Shown one piece after another: positions 6,662 through 11,632 of a stretch of 11,632 nucleotides of DNA. The position numbers and the translations under genes are program-made. This DNA comes from JAVBOP01 sp031550405. Its GTDB lineage: Bacteria > Bacteroidota > Ignavibacteria > Kapaibacteriales > UBA2268. The stretch lies in contig JAVBOP010000210.1 of the NCBI GenBank assembly GCA_031550405.1, positions 1-11,632 of the forward strand, in the 5' to 3' direction. Under the pieces are notes generated by a model that was given only the letters and a program-made list of their open reading frames with translations, was not told the DNA's origin and searched no databases. How positions within the stretch are numbered: the first letter of the stretch is position 1; each line of letters starts with the position of its first letter.

Positions 6662-8567
6662 TGATTTAAAATTAGCAAAAGAAGAATATATCCATAAAAT
6701 AAAGCAGTTGCAGCGCAAGATAACAATATGTGCAGGCACTGGCTGCGTTGCCAATGGTTCAATAAAAGTCTTCGAAGAAATGAAGAGGCAGGTTGAGCTT
6801 GCAGGCTTGAATTTAGTTGTCGATTTAGATTTCGAGGACGATAGAGTTAGTCCCGACTATCTGCATAACCCTAACTATGTAATGAGTTCCGGATGTCAGG
6901 GCTTCTGCCAGATGGGACCGCTTGTTACCATAGAGCCGGACAATATACAGTATGTGCATGTCAAACCTGAGGATGTGAATGAAATAGTATACACCACACT
7001 TGTGGGCGGGCATATCGTTGAAAGGTTGCTGTATAAAGACCCTGTAACTCATCAAAGCTACAAAGGCACGCATGATATACCGTTCTATACTCGCCAGACA
7101 CGTACAGTGCTAAAGAATTGCGGGCATATTGATCCTGATTCCATAGATGAATATATTGGCAATGATGGGTATTTTGGCGCATGTAAGGCATATACCGAAA
7201 TGACAGATCAGGATATATGCAACAGCCTTATTCTGTCAGGACTTAGAGGTCGCGGCGGCGGCGGCTTCCCAACAGGCAAAAAGTGGGATTTAACGCGCAT
7301 GCAGCCAACAGGCAAGAAGTATATAGTGTGCAATGCCGATGAAGGCGACCCCGGTGCATTCATGGACAGAAGTATCCTGGAAGGCAATCCCCATTCCGTT
7401 ATCGAAGGCATGATGATAGCGGCAAAAGCTATTGGCGCCGACGAAGGCTATGTCTATGTTCGCGCAGAATATCCATTCGCTGTGAGAAGAATCAAAGCAG
7501 CCATAAAAGAGGCTGAAGCTCAAGGCATATTAGGCGAAGACGTGTTCGGCTCCGGCTTGGGTTTCAAGATAACTGTTATGGAGGGCGCAGGTGCATTTGT
7601 TTGCGGTGAAGAAACAGCGCTGCTTGCATCTATTGAAGGCCGGCGCGGTATGCCATCGCCCAAGCCTCCATTCCCCGCCCAGTCAGGCTTGTTTGGCAGA
7701 CCTACATGTATTAATAATGTTGAGACATTAGCAGCGGTGCCGCTTATCATACACAATGGGCATGCGGCATTCAAGTCGGTAGGAACGGAAAAGGCTGCCG
7801 GCACAAAAACCTTTGCATTGACAGGCAATGTTGCCAATACCGGACTTATTGAAGTGCCTTTTGGAACATCATTGCGCGAAATAGTGCTTAATATTGGCGG
7901 CGGTGTGCTTAATTCTAAGAACGAAGTGGACCCCAATGCCTTCAAGGCTGTACAGATAGGCGGGCCCTCGGGCGGTTGCCTTACAAAAGAGCATTTGGAT
8001 TTGAATCTGGACTATGACTCGCTCTTAAGCATCGGTGCAATGGTCGGTTCTGGCGGTCTTGTGGTGATGAATAGCGATACGTGCATTGTATCCGTCGCCC
8101 GCTTCTTTATGAAGTTCACGCAGAATGAGAGCTGCGGCAAGTGCATTATATGCCGCGAAGGTACAAAGCAGATGCTTGCGCTGCTTGATGATATTATCAA
8201 TGGCGATGCAACTATAGATACGCTTAACCTGCTTGAGCAGCTGGCACATGCGGTCAAGGCTGGCTCGTTGTGCGGACTTGGCAAAACAGCGCCCAATCCT
8301 GTTCTTGCAACTCTCAAGTATTTCCGTGCCGAGTATGACGAACATGTCATTAACAAGCGTTGTCCTGCCAAGCAGTGCAAAAACCTTATGACGCCTGAGA
8401 TATTGGAGGACAAGTGCCGCGGCTGCCGTGTATGTATCAAGGTATGCCCTGTTGGTGCAATATCCGGCGAAATCAAGAAGGCGCACCATATTGATGAAAC
8501 AATATGTATCAAGTGCGGCGCCTGCGCCCAAGCCTGCAAATTCAACGCCATTATCGGCGTCGCATAG
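6645..8567 (+). CDS. NuoF/HydB-like FMN and Fe-S NAD(P)H-oxidising subunit with C-terminal ferredoxin domain
   Basis: A 640-aa flavin/iron-sulfur subunit that oxidises or reduces NAD(P)H with FMN and passes electrons through Fe-S clusters. Domains: thioredoxin-like [2Fe-2S] (Cys29, Cys34, Cys84, Cys88); NuoF core with the FMN/NADH glycine loop GLRGRGGGGFPTGKKW (199-214), CNADEGDPGAF (229-239) and GEETALLASIEGRRG (321-335); NuoF-type [4Fe-4S] (Cys497, Cys500, Cys503, Cys543); an extra CPAKQC (573-578); and a 2x[4Fe-4S] ferredoxin domain (Cys591/594/597/601 and Cys621/624/627/631). This order and length match HydB of Thermotoga-type bifurcating [FeFe]-hydrogenase (about 626 aa) and HndC-type subunits, and exceed NuoF of complex I (about 440 aa). 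The start is GTG with a perfect SD. No HydA catalytic subunit follows; a terminator comes instead. The acceptor partner is therefore unknown. Confidence 0.87.
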   Translation: MKKSLDDLKLAKEEYIHKIKQLQRKITICAGTGCVANGSIKVFEEMKRQVELAGLNLVVDLDFEDDRVSPDYLHNPNYVMSSGCQGFCQMGPLVTIEPDNIQYVHVKPEDVNEIVYTTLVGGHIVERLLYKDPVTHQSYKGTHDIPFYTRQTRTVLKNCGHIDPDSIDEYIGNDGYFGACKAYTEMTDQDICNSLILSGLRGRGGGGFPTGKKWDLTRMQPTGKKYIVCNADEGDPGAFMDRSILEGNPHSVIEGMMIAAKAIGADEGYVYVRAEYPFAVRRIKAAIKEAEAQGILGEDVFGSGLGFKITVMEGAGAFVCGEETALLASIEGRRGMPSPKPPFPAQSGLFGRPTCINNVETLAAVPLIIHNGHAAFKSVGTEKAAGTKTFALTGNVANTGLIEVPFGTSLREIVLNIGGGVLNSKNEVDPNAFKAVQIGGPSGGCLTKEHLDLNLDYDSLLSIGAMVGSGGLVVMNSDTCIVSVARFFMKFTQNESCGKCIICREGTKQMLALLDDIINGDATIDTLNLLEQLAHAVKAGSLCGLGKTAPNPVLATLKYFRAEYDEHVINKRCPAKQCKNLMTPEILEDKCRGCRVCIKVCPVGAISGEIKKAHHIDETICIKCGACAQACKFNAIIGVA

Positions 8568-8606
8568 CGGAATATGCAGGATATAGATAATATAGTGTTG
8601 CAATAT

Positions 8607-8645
8607 ATACCACAGGCAAGCCCGTCTTGCCCGTGGTATTTTTTT
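8607..8645 (+). terminator. Intrinsic terminator of the hydCB-like operon
   Basis: ATACCAC (8607-8613) pairs with GTGGTAT (8633-8639), and GGCAAG (8615-8620) with CTTGCC (8626-8631). One internal A/C mismatch separates the two stems, the loop is CCCGT, and a run of T follows. It begins 40 nt after the hydB-like stop and shows that the operon ends here. Confidence 0.88.
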
Positions 8646-8666
8646 ATCTATTCCATAAATCACTAT

Positions 8667-8686
8667 TTATGAATTATTTTTCATAA
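8667..8686. promoter_or_regulatory. 20-bp perfect dyad TTATGAA-N6-TTCATAA
   Basis: Perfect 7-6-7 dyad located between the operon terminator and the inverted repeat pair. It overlaps another inverted repeat, CATAAAT-CACT-ATTTATG (8654-8671). It lies in a convergent gap far from any start codon, so a simple promoter operator is not indicated. Confidence 0.35.
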
Positions 8687-8700
8687 ACTCCTTAATATTC

Positions 8701-8776
8701 AACAGTTATCAATATGTGTCAATTAATCTACTGGATTAATGTTTATTCATAACCTACCCCGTCAGAGAAGAGGAAT
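8701..8776 (+). repeat. Dispersed hairpin repeat, copy 2 (internally deleted)
   Basis: AACAGTTATCAA (8701-8712), a private hairpin ATTAATC-TACTG-GATTAAT (8722-8740), then ACCCCGTCAG (8757-8766) followed directly by AGAAGAGGAAT. Compared with copy 1 (3271-3355) the CAGTCG hairpin is missing. It faces copy 3 head to head, forming an inverted pair. Confidence 0.5.
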
Positions 8777-8807
8777 ATATAACATTATGCAAATATTAGC
8801 ACTTACA

Positions 8808-8897
8808 CATTCCCCTCTTGTAGAGGGGTGCTGCGAAGCAGCGGGGTGTTTTTTTGTATTACATGTTAAACTGAAAGTTGATAACTGTTTGGTATTT
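8808..8897 (-). repeat. Dispersed hairpin repeat, copy 3 (inverted)
   Basis: Read on the minus strand: AATACCAAACAGTTATCAAC, then CTTTCAGTTTAACATG, ACACCCCG, a hairpin GCTGC-TTC-GCAGC, and CCCCTCT-ACA-AGAGGGG followed by AATG. The blocks run in the same order as in copy 1. TTGATAACTGTT (8878-8889) is the exact complement of the start of copy 2 (8701-8712), so 8701-8889 is bounded by a perfect 12-bp inverted repeat. On the + strand the GCTGC-GAA-GCAGC hairpin is followed by GGGGTG and seven or more T, so it may serve as a second terminator. Confidence 0.6.
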
Positions 8898-8919
8898 ATA
8901 TCCCATATCGCTTTTTGCT

Positions 8920-9915
8920 CTACTGGCTTTTGATTGCACCGAGTATGAGCGGATTGTGCTTTTGGGTGGCAAGCATAATTTTATCAACATTCGCTTCAGG
9001 TGCAATAAGTATCATGCCGATGCCTAAATTAAATGCCCGCCGCATTTCCTCTTCGGCGATATTGCCCGCTCTTTGTATTAAGTCAAATATCGGCAGGCGC
9101 TTCCAACTATGCCAATCAATCGCCATTGCGCAGTTTTCAGGCATAATTCTGGATGTATTCCCGATTATCCCGCCGCCGGTGATATGCGAAATACCCGACA
9201 AAAGCTCCTGCTCAACCAGCGGATGCACCTCTTTTAAATAGGATTTATGGACGGCAAGCAAGGCTTCGGCAATGGTTGTGCCAATATCGCCGATATAAGC
9301 ATCTATCCCGTACTTGGGGAACAGCACAGCACGAGCCAAAGAATAGCCGTTTGTATGCAGTCCGCTCGAAGATAGACCAATCATAACATCGCCCGGCTTG
9401 ATTTTTTTGCCATTCACAATCCTGTTTTTATCAACAATACCAACAATTGTGCCGCTCATATCATACTCGCCGGCATTGTACAAAGACGGCATTTCCGCAG
9501 TCTCGCCGCCTATCAGCGCACAGCCATTCTCGCAACAGGCAGTGGCAAAACCCTCTATAACCTTTGCGGCAACTTGTGGTTCAAGCTTGCCGGTGGCGAA
9601 ATAATCCAGAAAAAACAACGGCTTGGCGCCGCAACACAATATGTCGTCAACGCAATGATTGACAAGGCACGAGCCGACAGTATTGTGCGTGCCGCTCATG
9701 AAAGCTATCTTCAGCTTCGTGCCGACGCCGTCCGTTGAAGCTACCAGAATCGGGTGCTCGTATTCGGGAAACTCGGCATCATAGAAACCACCAAAAAGCC
9801 CTATATCGGACAACACATTCTTATTGAAAGTAGATTTTACCAGCGGCTTGATAAGCCGAACTGTTTCCTCGCCGGCGTCAATATCAACCCCTGCACTCTT
9901 ATATGTAATTTGCAT
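8920..9915 (-). CDS. purM: Phosphoribosylformylglycinamidine cyclo-ligase (AIR synthetase)
   Basis: A 331-aa cytoplasmic enzyme of de novo purine synthesis that uses ATP to close FGAM to 5-aminoimidazole ribonucleotide. Family motifs in order: STDGVGTKLKIA (60-71), DDILCCGAKPLFFLDYFATG (90-109), IGGETAEMPSLY (135-146), GLSSSGLHTNGYSLAR (180-195), HITGGG (244-249) and FNLGIGM (295-301). The length is close to the usual 340-350 aa. The ATG at 9915 leaves an N-terminus starting YKSAGVDI, the standard beginning of the family, so the start is firm. The neighbours are not purine genes and purM seems to be its own unit. The sequence is of the common bacterial type, not the diverged Bacteroides form. 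Confidence 0.96.
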   Translation of the reverse strand: MQITYKSAGVDIDAGEETVRLIKPLVKSTFNKNVLSDIGLFGGFYDAEFPEYEHPILVASTDGVGTKLKIAFMSGTHNTVGSCLVNHCVDDILCCGAKPLFFLDYFATGKLEPQVAAKVIEGFATACCENGCALIGGETAEMPSLYNAGEYDMSGTIVGIVDKNRIVNGKKIKPGDVMIGLSSSGLHTNGYSLARAVLFPKYGIDAYIGDIGTTIAEALLAVHKSYLKEVHPLVEQELLSGISHITGGGIIGNTSRIMPENCAMAIDWHSWKRLPIFDLIQRAGNIAEEEMRRAFNLGIGMILIAPEANVDKIMLATQKHNPLILGAIKSQ

Positions 9916-10001
9916 AATGATTTAAACTATATGATTAATAAACTTCTTAATTAATATTCCGGTTGCCTTCTTTTGCATGGGCATAAAACCTTACGCCGCT
10001 A

Positions 10002-10009
10002 CAAATATA
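10002..10009 (-). promoter_or_regulatory. Possible -7 element of purM
   Basis: The minus strand reads TATATTTG, a perfect TAnnTTTG, in the gap between the LRR gene and purM. The -33 match is poor (TTTC about 22 nt upstream). The leader would be about 80 nt. Its position supports purM being transcribed apart from the LRR gene. Confidence 0.4.
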
Positions 10010-10064
10010 GTGCCAGCAATTCCCCATGCCGAAATAGCATATATCAGCCTGCCTTTCAACATCA

Positions 10065-11632
10065 TTATTCCTTCACAAATCTGACCGTCTTTCCATCGAT
10101 ATTCAGCATATATGTGCCGACGGGATATGCCGATATGTCTATGCTATATATGGAGTTATCTATATTGCTGTATGCCGCTAACAGCTTGCCTGACATGTCA
10201 AATAATGAAATACTCTTAAATATTTTGTTATCAGTATTGCTGATTGTCAGCATCTCATTGCTGGGGTTAGGGTAGAGATTTATGAATAAATTTTCATAAT
10301 TCTCGTCTATGCTAACATCATCTGTTATCGTAACCTGATATATTAAAGGACTATATTTAAAACTTGGAAAAGTGGCATTGGTCATCTTGCATATAAGTGC
10401 CTTGCCTGTAAGGTTTGGGTCGGTGAACACGAACTTGCCGTCTGCTGCCGTGTACTGGCTTGCTGGAATTTCAACAATGCTATCATACCACTTATATTCT
10501 GTGATATTGCCGTCAATGCTATACTCGCTGATTAAGTCAATGCCGCTCGAATATGCAACAGGCCCGCCTTGTATCGTCTCCTGCGGGGAGTAAACGTATG
10601 TAACATATTGCTTTTTAGGCAGTGGCAATGTCGAAAATTTAAGCTGGTTGTTGCGGCAATACAGATGTTGCAATTTTGTATTCTTTGACACATCCAAGTT
10701 CGTAAGTTGGTTGTAACGGCACTCCAAATAGGTTAAGGCAGTACAGTCACTAATATCCAAACTGGTAAATTGGTTATAGCGGCACTCCAGTTTGCTTAAA
10801 GCAGTACAGTTGCTGACATCCAAACTCGTAAGCTGGTTATCATAGCAAGCCAATGTGTCTAAAGACGTGCAGCCACTAACATTCAAATTGGTGAGTTGAT
10901 TGCCCGAACAATTTAATTCGCGTAAAGACGTACAGCCACTGACATCCAAATTCGTGAATTGATTGCCCGAACAATTTAATTCGCGTAAAGACGTACAGCC
11001 ACTGATATCCAAATTCGTAAGCTGGTTATCATAGCAAGCCAATGTGTCTAAAGCAGTGCAGCCGCTGACGTTCAAGCTCTCAAGCTGGTTATTATAACAA
11101 TCTAAGCGTGTTAATGCTGTACAGTCGCTGACATCCAAACTCATAAGCTGGTTATTATAACACTTCAAGTCGCGTAGAGCAGTGCAGCCGCTAATATCCA
11201 AATTCGTGAATTGATTACCTGAACAATTTAATTCGCGTAAAGCTGTACAGCCGCTGACATCCAAACTCGTAAGCTGGTTATTGTCACAACCTAAACCAAT
11301 TAATGCTGTGCATTCGCTGACATCAAGATTAGTAAGCTGATTGTAGCCACAATTTAAGTTCCTCAATGCCGTACATCCACTGACATCAAGATTTTTAAGC
11401 TGATTATTGTCGCAATGTAAGCTTGTTAATGCCGTACAGCCACTAACATCAAGATTTTTAAGTTGGATCTTGGAACAAGTTAAACTTGTTAATGATGTAC
11501 AGCCGCTGACATCCAAACTCGTGAACTGGTTGTTACTGTAACAATATAAATATGTTAATGACACACATCCGCTAATATCCAAATTTGTCATAAGTTTATT
11601 TGGAAAACAAGTTAATCTTGTTAATGCTGTAT
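10065..11632 (-). CDS. Leucine-rich-repeat surface protein with T9SS sorting domain (N-terminus outside window)
   Basis: The window holds the C-terminal 521 residues. The frame stays open to the window end: before the Met at 11591 it reads TALTRLTCFPNKL, itself part of another LRR unit, so that Met is internal and not the start. Fifteen full repeats of about 21 residues follow the pattern LDVSGCTALxxLxCxxNQLTx (to 10635); one has 22. Each has Leu positions, a Cys in SGC and a Cys in LxC, suggesting a stacked solenoid with two Cys ladders. After the cap KFSTLPLP comes an extracellular beta region of about 115 residues, then a type A T9SS domain in the last 74 residues (INLYPNPSNE to KTVRFVKE). 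It is probably a surface-attached or secreted binding/adhesion protein; the ligand is unknown. Recent in-frame repeat duplication is visible. Confidence 0.88.
   Translation of the reverse strand, partial: TALTRLTCFPNKLMTNLDISGCVSLTYLYCYSNNQFTSLDVSGCTSLTSLTCSKIQLKNLDVSGCTALTSLHCDNNQLKNLDVSGCTALRNLNCGYNQLTNLDVSECTALIGLGCDNNQLTSLDVSGCTALRELNCSGNQFTNLDISGCTALRDLKCYNNQLMSLDVSDCTALTRLDCYNNQLESLNVSGCTALDTLACYDNQLTNLDISGCTSLRELNCSGNQFTNLDVSGCTSLRELNCSGNQLTNLNVSGCTSLDTLACYDNQLTSLDVSNCTALSKLECRYNQFTSLDISDCTALTYLECRYNQLTNLDVSKNTKLQHLYCRNNQLKFSTLPLPKKQYVTYVYSPQETIQGGPVAYSSGIDLISEYSIDGNITEYKWYDSIVEIPASQYTAADGKFVFTDPNLTGKALICKMTNATFPSFKYSPLIYQVTITDDVSIDENYENLFINLYPNPSNEMLTISNTDNKIFKSISLFDMSGKLLAAYSNIDNSIYSIDISAYPVGTYMLNIDGKTVRFVKE
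10280..10299. promoter_or_regulatory. 20-bp perfect dyad TTATGAA-N6-TTCATAA inside the LRR gene
   Basis: Perfect 7-6-7 dyad identical in its arms to the one at 8667, but located in coding DNA at the junction to the T9SS domain (encoding about ENLFIN). The coding location argues against a simple operator here. Confidence 0.25.
10635..11632 (-). repeat. Tandem 63-bp LRR-coding repeats
   Basis: Fifteen full 63-bp units and one partial unit, with one unit lengthened by a codon. Each encodes one 21-residue LRR. Units vary mostly at the non-Leu positions. A 189-bp (three-unit) and a 63-bp duplication are nearly identical at the DNA level (10831-11054). Confidence 0.9.

Noticed and set aside
7520..7945. 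141-codon minus-strand ORF
   Set aside because: Antisense to the NuoF core, no recognisable motif, a codon-bias shadow.
6143..8567. Complex I (nuo) operon
   Set aside because: No other nuo gene is present, and the flavin subunit carries extra N-terminal [2Fe-2S] and C-terminal 2x[4Fe-4S] domains that complex I NuoF lacks.
8012..8663. Long minus-strand ORFs (179 and 212 codons) opposite the hydB-like gene
   Set aside because: They are antisense shadows of a clearly conserved gene with all Fe-S motifs, have no family features, and one runs through the terminator at 8607-8645.
10635..11632. Tandem repeats as a CRISPR array
   Set aside because: The period is exactly 63 bp with no constant repeat/unique spacer structure, and it encodes in-frame leucine-rich repeats.

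Overview
The window looks like chromosomal DNA from an AT-rich member of the Bacteroidota / FCB group. Two proteins end in a type IX secretion (Por) C-terminal sorting domain, there is an FCB-style TonB-dependent receptor with a carboxypeptidase-regulatory-like N-terminal domain, the tRNA genes do not encode CCA, and several promoters fit the Bacteroidota -33/-7 pattern (TTTG, about 19 nt, TAnnTTTG). The lineage cannot be fixed further. PurM is of the ordinary bacterial type, not the diverged form I recall from Bacteroides, so a deeper-branching FCB lineage is possible.

Layout. Positions 1-522 hold five tRNA genes, all on the minus strand (read in order: Tyr, Gly-TCC, Gly-CCC, Thr, Trp; Trp is cut by the window edge). 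A terminator and a new promoter split them into two units. At 769-3204 (+) is a large secreted deiminase of the peptidylarginine/agmatine deiminase family with a T9SS tail, ended by a strong terminator. It converges on a TonB-dependent outer-membrane receptor (3414-5678, -). A 464-bp divergent intergenic region follows, then a two-gene + strand operon (6143-8567) encoding a NuoE/HydC-like and a NuoF/HydB-like NAD(P)H-oxidising flavin/iron-sulfur module. That operon is closed by a terminator, with no hydrogenase catalytic subunit behind it. It converges on purM (8920-9915, -). The last 1.6 kb is a leucine-rich-repeat surface protein with a T9SS tail (10065 to beyond the window end, -).

How the genes relate. 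There is no single pathway here. The deiminase and the LRR protein are predicted T9SS cargo displayed on or released from the cell surface, and the receptor imports an unknown ligand. HydC and HydB would form a soluble NAD(P)H-to-ferredoxin electron-transfer module, and PurM does purine synthesis.

I found no obviously new multi-gene system. The observations most worth checking are: (i) a dispersed hairpin repeat lying in both convergent gene junctions, once as an inverted pair; (ii) a recurring 20-bp dyad TTATGAA-N6-TTCATAA; (iii) the HydBC pair without HydA; (iv) the tRNA cluster, which resembles the tRNA-tuf-secE locus with tuf missing; (v) recent in-frame duplication inside the LRR gene.
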